Position numbers and translations under genes: made by a program. From contig CALRQC020000006.1 of assembly GCA_943370215.1 (NCBI GenBank), forward strand, positions 62,001-126,000: a DNA stretch of 64,000 nt, written 5' to 3'. Shown in pieces: positions 16,190 through 25,879 of the stretch (within the stretch, counting starts at the first letter, position 1; every line of letters starts with the position of its first letter). The notes below the pieces were generated by a model, which made no database searches, was not told the origin of the DNA, and saw nothing but the letters and a program-made list of their open reading frames with translations. Source of the stretch: Niveispirillum sp943370215 (GTDB lineage: Bacteria > Pseudomonadota > Alphaproteobacteria > Azospirillales > Azospirillaceae).

Positions 16190-17920
16190 ATGCGGCTTGC
16201 GGGTTGGGGTAGGGTACATTCGCTTCTTCTGAGCTGGCGTTTTGCCATTCCATTATTTTTGCTTATTATTATTTCAGTCATTATCTCTTTTTCTGGTGTA
16301 TTCGCTGCATTCCAATATATCCACCCATACCCGATATGGGACACAGCCACCGTTGTGGATGCGTATTTCCGGCTACCCTGGCTGGATTTTTTGTTTTTTC
16401 GTCACGATAATGAACATCTGCCGTGGCTGGCGATGCCATTTTACGCTGCCGATATCGGCTTGTTCGGCGCGCATGGCAATTTCTTGATAGCGGTTTTGTT
16501 ATGCCTGAATGCTGGGCTGGCTATCAGTATCACGATGTTGGCCCGTTCCTTATGGGGTGAAGGAAAGGCCCGGCCTCTCACCATCCTGGCTGCTTCATTC
16601 GCCAGTTTTTTCTGGCTGCTGCATACCGATAATCTGGTATGGCCAAAGCAGATTCATATGTATCTGTCTCTGCTGGCTTTTCTCGGGGCTTGTCACACCC
16701 TGATCTGGATTGACCATCAACTGCATAATGGTCGCCCGCCCGCCCGTAGCCTGGTTTTGCTCGTCCTATTGCTGCTGGCGTCAACATTCTCCTTCGCTTA
16801 TGGCATTATCGGCTGGTTGGCTGTTTTGCTGGTCATGATCGGGCGACGCTGGCCGTGGCGTCTGGTGGTTGGGTTTGTCGCTTTCTTCATATCGGTGATC
16901 ATTTTTTACAGCGCGGTATACGCTCCTCACCCTTTGCCCAGTACCCATACCAGACCCTTGGAGGCCCTCGGTCGCCCCGTAGATTTATTCTGGTATAATT
17001 TACATTACTTGGGGAATCCTGTTCAGCGGCTGCTATTCCGTGATGAGAATCTGGGGCTTGCTACGACGGTGGCAGCCCTTGTCCTGGCGCTGTATGCGCT
17101 GGTCAGTGCGCTTCGCGGTCGCCAATCGATCCATGCCATGATTGGCATTGCCATCATGGCATTTGCCATGGGGACTTCCTTCATCACGTCGCTGTCACGG
17201 GTTGGACTCGGGCCATCGCAGGCGGAAACGCTGCGCTATGGCGTCGTGCAGATATTCTTCTGGCTGGGGTTCGGCTTGTGGGTGGCTCCTTGGCTGTTGG
17301 CCCGGCTGGCAGATCGGCCTTTGGTGCGTGCCTGGATATTTCCTGTCATCATCGCGCTTATGTTGCCTTTCCATTTCCGTATGCTGAGCCGCCTTGATCG
17401 CGATGTCGGCCGGATATGGCAGGGTGTGCTCGCCGTTCTCAATCACGCCGATGCCGATCCAATCGTCACCGATGTTATACACCCGTCCGTCATCATCGCG
17501 CGGCGGATGACAGACGGGTTGGTTGAGCGGCGATTGGCACTTTTCGCCGCCCCACAGCCTCATTGGCTGGGGCAGCCGTTTGATAAGCTGTTCGAGACGG
17601 TGCCCGCCAACCGCTGCGAGGGGGATCCCGGCAGGTTACAGACGCGTCCTGCCCTGGTCGACAAAGCCTATGCGACCGGCAGCGCGTGGGACGTGACGGC
17701 GCACAAGCCGGCAGATTGGGTGATCACGGTGGATGCCGGTGGTACCGTGGTTGGCTTGGGTCGGGCCGTTAAACCTGGCGCAGGCCGGGACCGTGCGGAT
17801 TGGCAGGCTTATACGCAATTACCGGATGGCAATTCAGATAATCTGCGTGTGTATGCTGTTCTGGGGGATCAGCGTAGCGCATGTCCATTGCCACCTCTGA
17901 TCTGGGGTGAGAACAAATGA
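16190..17920 (+). CDS. Large polytopic membrane protein of unknown function
   Basis: A 576-residue protein with about ten to eleven hydrophobic segments in residues 15-405 and a soluble C-terminal part of about 170 residues. The first loop contains YPIWDTATVVDAYFRLPWLDF and HDNEHLPWL; an acidic residue in the first loop is a feature of GT-C glycosyltransferases, but I see no firm signature. The 5' half is less GC-rich than its neighbours. The start follows TAGGAAAA. It overlaps the next glycosyltransferase gene by four bases, so the two probably work together on a lipid-linked sugar. Function is inferred from the pairing. Confidence 0.6.
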   Translation: MRLAGWGRVHSLLLSWRFAIPLFLLIIISVIISFSGVFAAFQYIHPYPIWDTATVVDAYFRLPWLDFLFFRHDNEHLPWLAMPFYAADIGLFGAHGNFLIAVLLCLNAGLAISITMLARSLWGEGKARPLTILAASFASFFWLLHTDNLVWPKQIHMYLSLLAFLGACHTLIWIDHQLHNGRPPARSLVLLVLLLLASTFSFAYGIIGWLAVLLVMIGRRWPWRLVVGFVAFFISVIIFYSAVYAPHPLPSTHTRPLEALGRPVDLFWYNLHYLGNPVQRLLFRDENLGLATTVAALVLALYALVSALRGRQSIHAMIGIAIMAFAMGTSFITSLSRVGLGPSQAETLRYGVVQIFFWLGFGLWVAPWLLARLADRPLVRAWIFPVIIALMLPFHFRMLSRLDRDVGRIWQGVLAVLNHADADPIVTDVIHPSVIIARRMTDGLVERRLALFAAPQPHWLGQPFDKLFETVPANRCEGDPGRLQTRPALVDKAYATGSAWDVTAHKPADWVITVDAGGTVVGLGRAVKPGAGRDRADWQAYTQLPDGNSDNLRVYAVLGDQRSACPLPPLIWGENK

Positions 17921-18936
17921 TGCAATCAAGGTATTCAAAAGCTGATCTGGTTATCATAACGCCTGTTTTCAACGACTGGCGGTCCCTGTCTGCGCTGGTG
18001 AAACAGTTGTCGGTCATTGTGTCTCCCTTGTCGGCACTGACCCATCTGGTGATTGTTGATGATGGGGGAACGGACCCCGTCCCTGATCTGCCGGTCCTGT
18101 TGGCCGGCACCAATTTCAGGGCCACGTTGGTGACGCTGGAACGCAACGTGGGCAGCCAGCGTGCCATTGCCATGGGCTTGTGTCATGCGGTTGAAGCGCT
18201 CGATCCGGAGCGGATCATCATCATGGATGCCGATGGCGAGGACCGGCCGGAAGATGTGCCGGCTTTGCTGGCGGCGCTGGCGGCGAACCCGGGAGCCATC
18301 GTCGTTGCTGAACGCGGTCGTCGGTCGGAGGGGCTTCGGTTCCGTCTGTTCTACCGTTTATATAAAGGGCTTTTTGCGCTTCTGACCGGCTTTCCGATTT
18401 CATTCGGGAATTTCAGCGCGCTGCATGGCAAGGCGGCGCGCCGTCTGGTGCATATGCATGAATTGTTGCTGCACGTCCCTGCATCCTTGATCCGTTCGCG
18501 CTATCCGCTGGTCCATGTCCAGACGGATCGGGGGCTGCGTTTTGCGGGACATTCCAACATGAACACGCTTTCGCTGATCATGCATGGGATGAGTGCAATT
18601 GCGGTTTTCAGCGAACGTATTTTCACCCGCGTCCTTGTTTTCTGTGCGGCCATATTCGCTTGTACCTTTGTGGCGGCACTGGTGGCGATTGTTCTGAAAG
18701 CCGCCGGCCTGGCAACGCCCGGCTGGACCACCAGCGTGGCCGGTCTGATGATCATGATCGTGATGCAGGTTGCCGCTGTGGCCATGGGGGGGTTGTTCAT
18801 CGTCATGAACAATAAGCACGATCTGGCTCTTCTCCCGATGCGGGTGGCCAGGGATCTTGTCAACGCCGCCTGCCTTGTGGACAAGGTGGGGGCCGGCCAC
18901 GCTGACGATGATGCGTCCTCGGGCGACGCGGCCTGA
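17917..18936 (+). CDS. Glycosyltransferase family 2, GtrB/DPM-like, membrane-anchored
   Basis: A 339-residue GT2 enzyme. The N-terminal GT-A domain shows VIITPVFNDWRSL, the VIVDDGGTD nucleotide-binding motif and IIIMDADGEDRPED (the DxD region). Two C-terminal membrane segments (residues about 230-255 and 265-292) are as in GtrB and related polyprenyl-phosphate glycosyltransferases. Such enzymes load a sugar onto undecaprenyl phosphate for a GT-C partner, which fits the overlapping upstream membrane protein. The acceptor and sugar are unknown. It starts with tandem ATGs overlapping the previous stop. Confidence 0.85.
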   Translation: MMQSRYSKADLVIITPVFNDWRSLSALVKQLSVIVSPLSALTHLVIVDDGGTDPVPDLPVLLAGTNFRATLVTLERNVGSQRAIAMGLCHAVEALDPERIIIMDADGEDRPEDVPALLAALAANPGAIVVAERGRRSEGLRFRLFYRLYKGLFALLTGFPISFGNFSALHGKAARRLVHMHELLLHVPASLIRSRYPLVHVQTDRGLRFAGHSNMNTLSLIMHGMSAIAVFSERIFTRVLVFCAAIFACTFVAALVAIVLKAAGLATPGWTTSVAGLMIMIVMQVAAVAMGGLFIVMNNKHDLALLPMRVARDLVNAACLVDKVGAGHADDDASSGDAA

Positions 18937-19103
18937 GGATATTGTCGGCCCATCCCTGACGAGGACAGGGGGCGGTAGAAGCGACCGGCTTTTTCTGTGC
19001 TATTTCCTCTGCGCAGTATGGACGTGAAGTGGCGGCTCTTCTTATGATCCCGCTCCACAGACAAGCCGCCAAAGCCAGGCGGTATCTTTCAGGGAGACGC
19101 GAA

Positions 19104-19487
19104 TTGTTCAGCCACGTCATGCTCGGCGCCAATGATATCTCGGCATCGAAGAATTTCTATGATGCCACTTTCGCTACACTGGGCATCGCCCCCGGTGTGG
19201 ATGATCCCAAGGGACGCGTCTTTTACCGCGCCCCGACAGGCCTGTTTGGCATCACCAAGCCGATCAATGGGGAGCCGGCCACCTTTGCCAATGGCAGCAC
19301 CATTGGCTTAGCGGCAGCTTCGACCGAACAGGTGGATGCTTGGCACGCGGCGGGCATTGCCGCAGGCGGGACGAGCTGTGAGGATCCGCCGGGGCCCCGC
19401 ACCCTGGGGACGCTGAGCCTTTATCTGGCCTATCTGCGCGATCCCGCCGGCAACAAGCTGTGCGCCATGTATCGAATCCCGGCCTGA
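19104..19487 (+). CDS. VOC-family (glyoxalase/bleomycin-resistance fold) protein
   Basis: A 127-residue single-domain vicinal-oxygen-chelate protein (FSHVMLGANDISASKNFYDATFATLG ... YLAYLRDPAGNKLCAMYR). A metal-dependent lyase, dioxygenase or binding role is possible, and the substrate cannot be deduced. I choose a TTG start because AGGGAG lies seven bases upstream and the family starts there. An ATG at 19029 would add an uncharacteristic 25-residue basic extension. It is not clearly in an operon. Confidence 0.8.
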   Translation: MFSHVMLGANDISASKNFYDATFATLGIAPGVDDPKGRVFYRAPTGLFGITKPINGEPATFANGSTIGLAAASTEQVDAWHAAGIAAGGTSCEDPPGPRTLGTLSLYLAYLRDPAGNKLCAMYRIPA

Positions 19488-19535
19488 TACCAGAAACCGC
19501 TGATCGGTTCCGGCCGGCGGGGCATGGTATGAAGT

Positions 19536-19567
19536 GAAAAAGCGGCGGCCCCATCAAGGCCGCCGCT
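19536..19567 (-). terminator. Terminator of tldD
   Basis: AGCGGCGGCC and GGCCGCCGCT pair perfectly around CCATCAA. On the minus strand the stem is followed by TTTTTCAC, 16 bases after the tldD stop. Confidence 0.85.
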
Positions 19568-19582
19568 GCCATCTGTCAGGCG

Positions 19583-21037
19583 TCAGGCGGCCTTGGTGCC
19601 ACCGACGGTCAGCCCATCGATGCGCAAGGTGGGCTGGCCCACGCCCACCGGCACGCCCTGACCAGCCTTGCCGCAGACACCGATGCCGGGGTCCATCGAA
19701 CTGTCATTGCCGATCATCGTCACCTTGGTCAGCGAGTCGGGGCCATTGCCGATCAGGGTGGCGCCCTTCACCGCCGGGCCCAGCTTGCCATCTTCGATCA
19801 GATAGGCCTCGCTGGCGGAGAAGACGAACTTGCCAGAGACGATATCCACCTGACCGCCGGCGAAATTGGCCGCGAAGATGCCGCGCTTTACCGAGGCGAT
19901 GATCTCCTCCGGCGTCTTGTCGCCGCTGCGCATGACGGTGTTGGTCATGCGCGGCATCGGCATATGGGAGAAACCCTGGCGCCGACCGTTGCCGGTGGGC
20001 TTCACCCCCATCAGCCGCGCATTCAGCCGATCCTGCATATAGCCTTTCAGAATGCCATCCTCGATCAGCACGGTGCACTGGCTGGGCGTGCCCTCATCAT
20101 CCACGGTGATCGACCCGCGCCGCCCCTCGATGCTGCCATCATCCACCACGGTGACGCCGGGCGCGGCGACCCGCTGTCCCAGCAGACCGGAGAAGGCCGA
20201 CGTCTTCTTGCGGTTGAAATCCCCCTCCAGCCCATGGCCAATGGCCTCATGCAGCAGGATGCCGCACCAGCCGGGCCCCAGCACCACCGGCATTTCGCCG
20301 GCCGGTGCCTCAATGCTGGACAGGTTGATCAGGGCGCCGCGCAGCGCCTCATCCACATAGCCGCGCCAGACGGCGGGGTCCAGGAACGCCTCATAGGTGC
20401 GGCGGCCGCCAGCGCCATAAGAGCCGGTCTCCATCCGCTCCCCTTCGCCGACGACCAGCGAAACATTCAGGCGCACGAGCGGGCGGATATCCGCCACCCG
20501 GGTGCCGTCCGCCCGCAGGATCTGCACCGCCTGCCACTCCCCGGCCAGGGAGGCCGAAACCTGCCGCACGCGCGGATCGCGGCCACGCGCATAGGCGTCG
20601 ATCTCCGCCAGCAACTTCACTTTGGCGTCGAACGGCACCAGCCCCAACGGGTTGTCGCTGGCATAAAGCAGGCGGTTGGTGCCAATGGGGGCTTCTGCCA
20701 TAACGCCGGAATGGCCGCGATGAACGGCCTGAACCGTGGCGGTGGCACGGCGGATGGCATCCTCCGTCAGGACGGAGGCATGGGCATACCCGGTCGCCTC
20801 ATCCGCCACGGCGCGCAGACCGAAGCCCTGGGTGGTATCGAAACCGGCACTCTTCAGCTTGCCGTCATCCCAGGCAAAGCTCTCGCTCTGGGCATATTCC
20901 AGGAACAGCTCCCCATCATCGGCGCCGTGCAGTGCCGCGTGCACCAGCGCCTCCGTGCGGCCCAGGTCAAGGCCGGCCCGCTGGAAGAAGATATCATCGG
21001 TCAGGGAGAGCAGGGACATGGATGGAGTCGCTTTCAA
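19583..21037 (-). CDS. tldD: Metalloprotease TldD
   Basis: A 484-residue TldD subunit of the TldD/TldE zinc protease, known from microcin B17 maturation and CcdA degradation. The active-site motif HEAIGHGLEGD lies near residues 261-271. The glycine-rich C-terminal region and GKAGQGVPVGVGQPTLRI are also family features. The partner tldE (pmbA) is not in the window. The start is the ATG at 21037; an internal ATG (MSLLSL, residue 7) is an alternative. Confidence 0.95.
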   Translation of the reverse strand: MKATPSMSLLSLTDDIFFQRAGLDLGRTEALVHAALHGADDGELFLEYAQSESFAWDDGKLKSAGFDTTQGFGLRAVADEATGYAHASVLTEDAIRRATATVQAVHRGHSGVMAEAPIGTNRLLYASDNPLGLVPFDAKVKLLAEIDAYARGRDPRVRQVSASLAGEWQAVQILRADGTRVADIRPLVRLNVSLVVGEGERMETGSYGAGGRRTYEAFLDPAVWRGYVDEALRGALINLSSIEAPAGEMPVVLGPGWCGILLHEAIGHGLEGDFNRKKTSAFSGLLGQRVAAPGVTVVDDGSIEGRRGSITVDDEGTPSQCTVLIEDGILKGYMQDRLNARLMGVKPTGNGRRQGFSHMPMPRMTNTVMRSGDKTPEEIIASVKRGIFAANFAGGQVDIVSGKFVFSASEAYLIEDGKLGPAVKGATLIGNGPDSLTKVTMIGNDSSMDPGIGVCGKAGQGVPVGVGQPTLRIDGLTVGGTKAA

Positions 21038-21256
21038 ACAATATGTTCCTCCTTGCCAGAATGGCGATCTGTGGCCCGCCGGGCAAGGGTGGCGCGTGCC
21101 CGGATGATGCCGGTTCTGGAAATTCTTCCTGGCGGCTTCCCCTGGCGAAAGCTGGCCGAAACTGGTTGGTTTGCCGCGTAACCCGTTACAAGTGCGACGG
21201 ATTGCCCCGGTTAATGATGGCCGGATCGTGGCAGAGCACCTTGCCCCGCCTGCATT

Positions 21257-21285
21257 TTGCGCGCTATGCTCTCAGGCGATATATG
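21257..21285 (+). promoter_or_regulatory. Possible promoter in the cox upstream region
   Basis: The 444-base gap between tldD and coxB holds no gene. A TTGCGC at 21257-21262 and TATATG at 21280-21285 with a 17-bp spacer could be a sigma-70-type promoter, 196 bases before coxB. No FNR or other recognised operator was found here. Confidence 0.3.
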
Positions 21286-21481
21286 GGGCCGTTAGGTCTG
21301 CATATGATATTGCACGCGTGTCCCGTGTCACAGGTACTCGCCGGAACGATTAATCAATCGAACGGTCAGGGCTTGGGTAACGGTTCCGTTTCGCGCCACT
21401 GGTGGCGGAGCGGGGTGGTGGGATGTTCGGCTGACATACAAGGGGATGCCAAAATCCCCGGAACGACGAGAGTGGTGAGGG

Positions 21482-22339
21482 ATGTTCAAACGCAAGATCG
21501 GTGCCGCATTATCGGGCCTGTCACTGGCGGTTTTCACCGCCGGTTCGGTCATGGCCCAAGAGGCCGCAAAGTTCGTCGGTGTGCCCGCCCCCGCCCAGTT
21601 GGGGATGCAGGAGGCGGCGTCGCCGGTGATGGAACGGCTGCATGATTTCCATAACCTGCTGCTGGTGACGATCACGGCCATTGCCCTGTTCGTCACCGCC
21701 CTGCTGGTTTACGTGATGATCCGGTTCAACCGGCGCGCCAACCCGGTGCCGTCCACCACCACCCACCACACGCTGCTGGAAGTGGCATGGACTGGCATCC
21801 CGGTGATCATCCTGCTGTTGATCGCCGTTCCGTCCTTCCGCCTGCTCTATTTCATGGACAAGGCGCCCAACCCGGAACTGACGGTCAAGGTGACCGGCCA
21901 CCAATGGTACTGGTCCTTCGAATATCCCGATCATGAGGGGGTGGCGTTTGATGCCCGCATGATCGAAGACAAGGATCTGAAGCCCGGTCAGCACCGCCTG
22001 CTGGAGGTCGACCAGCGCATTATCGTTCCGGTGGATACCGATGTGCGCGTGCTGGTGACAGGGGCCGACGTCATCCATTCCTTCGCCATCCCGTCGTTGG
22101 GCATGAAGAAGGATGCGGTGCCGGGCCGCCTGAACGAGACCTGGTTCCGCGCCAACCGCGAAGGCGTGTTCTATGGCCAGTGCTCGGAAATCTGCGGCAC
22201 GGGCCACGGCCAGATGCCTGTCGCCATCGAGGCGGTTTCCAAGGAAGCCTTCCAGCAATGGCTGGGTCAGCAGAAGCAGGCACTGAATAACAACGGGTCC
22301 GAACCCCGGCAGCTCGCCCAGGCGGCGGGCGCCCAGTAA
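21482..22339 (+). CDS. coxB: Cytochrome c oxidase subunit II
   Basis: A 285-residue subunit II of an aa3-type oxidase. It has a signal peptide (LSGLSLAVFTAGSVMAQ), two membrane segments and a periplasmic CuA domain. The CuA ligands are visible in VIHSF near 200 and CSEICGTGHGQMP near 234-246. An aromatic WYWSFEYPD electron-entry stretch lies near 141. There is no fused heme c domain. It starts the cox operon after a GTGAGGG ribosome site. Confidence 0.96.
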   Translation: MFKRKIGAALSGLSLAVFTAGSVMAQEAAKFVGVPAPAQLGMQEAASPVMERLHDFHNLLLVTITAIALFVTALLVYVMIRFNRRANPVPSTTTHHTLLEVAWTGIPVIILLLIAVPSFRLLYFMDKAPNPELTVKVTGHQWYWSFEYPDHEGVAFDARMIEDKDLKPGQHRLLEVDQRIIVPVDTDVRVLVTGADVIHSFAIPSLGMKKDAVPGRLNETWFRANREGVFYGQCSEICGTGHGQMPVAIEAVSKEAFQQWLGQQKQALNNNGSEPRQLAQAAGAQ

Positions 22340-22365
22340 CCGGGATCGGAGGAGAGGGTAACACC

Positions 22366-23979
22366 ATGGGTGCTGTCAGCGGGGCGAATGCCCACGATCA
22401 CCATGATCATAAGCCGGGCTTTGTGGCGCGTTGGTTGTTTTCAACCAACCACAAGGATATTGGCACGCTCTACATGTTTTTCGCGGTCATCGCCGGCGTC
22501 ATTGGCGGCCTGTTTTCCGTGATCATGCGCCTGGAGCTGCAAGATCCCGGCATTCAGTATTTGACGGCTTTCTCCGCCGATATCGGCCAGCAATGGAACG
22601 TCTTCATCACCGCCCATGGTTTGATCATGGTGTTCTTCGTGGTGATGCCGGCACTGATCGGCGGGTTCGGCAACTGGTTTGTACCGCTGATGGTGGGGGC
22701 GCCGGATATGGCCTTCCCCCGCCTGAACAATATCAGCTTCTGGCTGATCGTTCCGGCCTTCCTGCTGCTGCTCTCCTCGGCCTTTGTCGGGCCGGGCGCC
22801 GGGACGGGCTGGACGATTTATCCGCCGCTTTCCAGCGCGCAGTATGACCATGGCGGCCCGTCGGTCGATATGGCCATCTTCGCCCTGCATTTGGCCGGTG
22901 CGTCGTCGATTCTGGGGGCGGTGAATTTCATCACCACCATCTTCAACATGCGCGCCCCTGGTATGACGCTGCACAAGATGCCGCTGTTTGCCTGGGCCAT
23001 GCTGGTCACGGCCTTCCTGCTGCTGCTGTCGGTGCCGGTGCTGGGTGGTGCGATCACCATGCTGCTGACCGACCGTAATTTCGGCACGGATTTCTTCAAT
23101 CCGGCCGGCGGTGGTGACCCGATCCTGTTCCAGCACCTGTTCTGGTTCTTCGGTCACCCCGAAGTGTACATCATGATCCTGCCGGCCTTCGGCATCATCT
23201 CCCACATCATCTCCACCTTCTCCCGCAAGCCGGTGTTCGGTTATCTGGGCATGGCCTATGCCATGGTTGCCATCGGCGTGGTTGGCTTCATCGTCTGGGC
23301 GCACCATATGTTCACCGTCGGTCTCTCGGTGGATACGCGCGCCTATTTCACCGCCGCCACCATGATCATCGCCGTGCCGACGGGGGTGAAGATCTTCTCC
23401 TGGATCGCCACCATGTGGGGCGGCTCCATCAGCTTTGAAGTGCCCATGGTCTGGGCCATCGGCTTTGTTTTCCTGTTCACCGTGGGTGGTGTAACGGGTG
23501 TGGTGCTGGCCAATGGCGGCATGGATATCGCGCTGCACGACACCTATTATGTGGTGGCGCACTTCCACTATGTGCTGTCGCTGGGTGCCGTGTTCGCCAT
23601 CTTCGCCGGTTACTATTACTGGATCGGCAAGATGTCGGGCCGTCAGCATCCCGCCTGGGCCGGGCACCTGCATTTCTGGACGACCTTCATCGGCGTCAAC
23701 CTGATCTTCTTCCCGCAGCACTTCCTGGGTCTGGCGGGGATGCCGCGCCGGATGCCGGACTATAACGAGGCCTACCATTTCTGGCACATGGTCTCCTCTT
23801 ACGGCACCTATCTGGCGTTCGCCTCCACCATCTTCTTCTGCATCATGGCGATCTACACCCTGTTCGCCGGACGCCGGGTGACAGGCGATTACTGGCAGAC
23901 CGGTGGCACGACGCTGGAATGGACGCTGTCCTCCCCGCCGCCGTTCCATCAGTTCGAAACACTGCCGCGCGTGAAGTAA
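22366..23979 (+). CDS. coxA: Cytochrome c oxidase subunit I
   Basis: A 537-residue heme-copper oxidase subunit I with twelve membrane helices, holding heme a and the heme a3-CuB centre. WFFGHPEVYI near residue 260 gives the CuB histidine and cross-linked tyrosine, and WAHHMFTVG gives the two further CuB histidines. VVAHFHYVLS near 394 supplies the heme axial histidines. N-terminal FSTNHKDIGTLY is typical of the A-type family. It lies 26 bases after coxB. Confidence 0.97.
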   Translation: MGAVSGANAHDHHDHKPGFVARWLFSTNHKDIGTLYMFFAVIAGVIGGLFSVIMRLELQDPGIQYLTAFSADIGQQWNVFITAHGLIMVFFVVMPALIGGFGNWFVPLMVGAPDMAFPRLNNISFWLIVPAFLLLLSSAFVGPGAGTGWTIYPPLSSAQYDHGGPSVDMAIFALHLAGASSILGAVNFITTIFNMRAPGMTLHKMPLFAWAMLVTAFLLLLSVPVLGGAITMLLTDRNFGTDFFNPAGGGDPILFQHLFWFFGHPEVYIMILPAFGIISHIISTFSRKPVFGYLGMAYAMVAIGVVGFIVWAHHMFTVGLSVDTRAYFTAATMIIAVPTGVKIFSWIATMWGGSISFEVPMVWAIGFVFLFTVGGVTGVVLANGGMDIALHDTYYVVAHFHYVLSLGAVFAIFAGYYYWIGKMSGRQHPAWAGHLHFWTTFIGVNLIFFPQHFLGLAGMPRRMPDYNEAYHFWHMVSSYGTYLAFASTIFFCIMAIYTLFAGRRVTGDYWQTGGTTLEWTLSSPPPFHQFETLPRVK

Positions 23980-24075
23980 GGCGACGGGCCGGTCCCGGCT
24001 TCAGACGGGACCGGCCATGTTGGCCTTTATCTTGCGTACTCTGCCGATCCGGTTCGACGTGAAGAGACCCCCTGA

Positions 24076-24984
24076 ATGACCGATGGCGTGATCGACAATG
24101 AGGCATTGGAAGGCCCGGCGCTGGCCGGGGGTTCCGTGCGGGACTATGTGGCTTTGCTGAAGCCGCGTGTCATGTCGCTTGTGGTATTTTCCGGCTTTGC
24201 CGGCATGGTGGTCGCACCCGGCCATCTGCATCCGCTGCTGGCCCTGGTGGCGGTGCTCTGCATCGCCGTCGCGTCGGGTGCCGCTGGGGCCATCAATATG
24301 TGGTATGACCGCGATATTGATGCGCTGATGGACCGCACGATGAACCGGCCCATCCCGCAAGGCCGTGTGCCGGCGTCGGAGGCTTTGGCCTTCGGCATCG
24401 TTTTGACCATCGCGTCAGTCGCCCTGATGGGGCTGGCGTTGAACTGGGTGGCGGCGGGCCTGCTGGCGCTGGCGTCAGCCTTCTACATCTTCATCTATAC
24501 GATGTGGCTGAAGCGGCGCACACCGCAGAACATCGTCATCGGTGGGGCGGCTGGCGCCTTCCCGCCGATGATCGGCTGGGCGGCGGCGACGGGGGAAGTC
24601 TCCATCGCCTCCATCGTGCTGTTCGCGCTGATCTTCTTCTGGACGCCGCCGCATTTCTGGGCACTGGCCATCTTCCGCCGGCTGGATTACCAGCACGCCG
24701 GTGTGCCGATGCTGCCGGTGGTGGCGGGGGAGGCAGAAACCAAGCGGCAGATGCTGATCTACACGCTGATCCTGCTGCCGCTGGCCACCGCGCCCTATTT
24801 CCTGGGCATGGGCGGGCTGGCCTATCTGGCCGGGTCGCTGGTGCTGGGGGGGCTGTTCGTGGCCTGTGCCATCGCCACCCTGCGCAGCCAGGATCATAAG
24901 CCGGCCAAGCGCATGTTCGCCTTTTCCATCCTCTATCTGTTCCTGCTGTTCGCCCTGCTGATCGGCGATCATCTGGCAACATGA
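24076..24984 (+). CDS. ctaB: Protoheme IX farnesyltransferase (heme o synthase)
   Basis: A 302-residue UbiA-superfamily membrane prenyltransferase that adds farnesyl to heme b to make heme o, the precursor of heme a. The first Asp-rich motif is NMWYDRDIDALMDRT near residues 75-89, and the second is DYQHAGVPMLPVV near 209. About seven to nine membrane segments are visible. It sits between coxA and the assembly genes, where heme a supply is needed. Confidence 0.96.
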   Translation: MTDGVIDNEALEGPALAGGSVRDYVALLKPRVMSLVVFSGFAGMVVAPGHLHPLLALVAVLCIAVASGAAGAINMWYDRDIDALMDRTMNRPIPQGRVPASEALAFGIVLTIASVALMGLALNWVAAGLLALASAFYIFIYTMWLKRRTPQNIVIGGAAGAFPPMIGWAAATGEVSIASIVLFALIFFWTPPHFWALAIFRRLDYQHAGVPMLPVVAGEAETKRQMLIYTLILLPLATAPYFLGMGGLAYLAGSLVLGGLFVACAIATLRSQDHKPAKRMFAFSILYLFLLFALLIGDHLAT

Positions 24985-24998
24985 GGAGACGCATCACA

Positions 24999-25175
24999 AT
25001 GACGATTGACGGTATCGAGATGAACCAGAAGCCCGCCCGCCGCCATGGCGCCGATACGGAGGTGCATCGTCGCCAGCGGGGGAAGAATCTGGCCACGCTG
25101 GCAGCGTTGCTGGGCTTCGTTGTCCTGGTTTATTTTGTGGCGATGATTCGGATGAGCGGGGGCAGCTTCCCATGA
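24999..25175 (+). CDS. Small single-span protein of the cox operon (CoxF-like)
   Basis: About 58 residues: a basic N-terminus (QKPARRHGADTEVHRRQRGKN) and one membrane segment (LATLAALLGFVVLVYFVAMI). Small proteins of this shape lie between ctaB and ctaG in many alphaproteobacterial cox operons. Their role in oxidase assembly is not established. The start at 24999 follows GAGGAG; an ATG at 24981 overlapping the ctaB stop is an alternative. It overlaps ctaG by four bases. Confidence 0.75.
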   Translation: MTIDGIEMNQKPARRHGADTEVHRRQRGKNLATLAALLGFVVLVYFVAMIRMSGGSFP

Positions 25176-25822
25176 AGCAGCCCCGCACCCCGCAACAGCG
25201 TAACGCCCGGATGGCGGTGGGGCTGGGCCTGCTGGTTGCCAGCATGGTCGGGCTGTCCTTCGCCTCGGTCCCGCTTTACAGCCTGTTCTGCCGGGTGACG
25301 GGTTTTGGTGGCACCACCCAGGTTGCCAAGGGCACCTCTGAGCGGGTGCTGGATCGGGTGGTTGAAATCCGCTTCAACGCCGATGTGAATAATTCCATCG
25401 GCTGGGATTTCAAACCCGAAACCCATTCCATCCAGGTGCGTGTGGGCGAACCGGCGACCGTTCATTACCATGCGCATAACCGGGAAAACCGGGCTGTGAC
25501 GGGGACGGCCGCCTATAATGTGACACCGGACAAGGCGGGCATCTATTTCCAGAAGATTCAATGCTTCTGTTTCACCGAACAACGGCTGGAAGCCGGTCAG
25601 TCGGTGGAGATGCCGGTCTATTTCTTCGTCGATCCGGCCATTGCCGATGATCCGGAACTGGATGATGTGAAGACCATCACCCTGTCCTACACGTTTTTCC
25701 GCGCTGCCGACCAGAGCGCGGCCCTGCCCCCTGCGGGGGAGGGGAATGCTGGTCGGCAAGGGGAGGCGACGCCATCCGCCGGGGCGGGGGCGGAGAGCGC
25801 CATGACGGGCCGGCAACAATGA
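25172..25822 (+). CDS. ctaG: Cytochrome c oxidase copper-assembly protein CtaG (Cox11)
   Basis: A 216-residue Cox11-family protein that inserts copper at CuB of subunit I. It has an N-terminal membrane anchor (GLGLLVASMVGLSFASVPLYSLFC) and a periplasmic beta domain with the copper motif KIQCFCFTEQ near residue 130. YFFVDPAIADDPELDDVKTITLSYTFF is a Cox11 signature region. The last 35 residues are a low-complexity Gly/Ala/Pro tail longer than usual. Its ATG overlaps the previous stop. Confidence 0.95.
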   Translation: MKQPRTPQQRNARMAVGLGLLVASMVGLSFASVPLYSLFCRVTGFGGTTQVAKGTSERVLDRVVEIRFNADVNNSIGWDFKPETHSIQVRVGEPATVHYHAHNRENRAVTGTAAYNVTPDKAGIYFQKIQCFCFTEQRLEAGQSVEMPVYFFVDPAIADDPELDDVKTITLSYTFFRAADQSAALPPAGEGNAGRQGEATPSAGAGAESAMTGRQQ

Positions 25823-25879
25823 CCTGCGCCCGCGATCAATCAATGTGCGACCGAGTTCAAGAGTCGAGGGATTAGAGAG

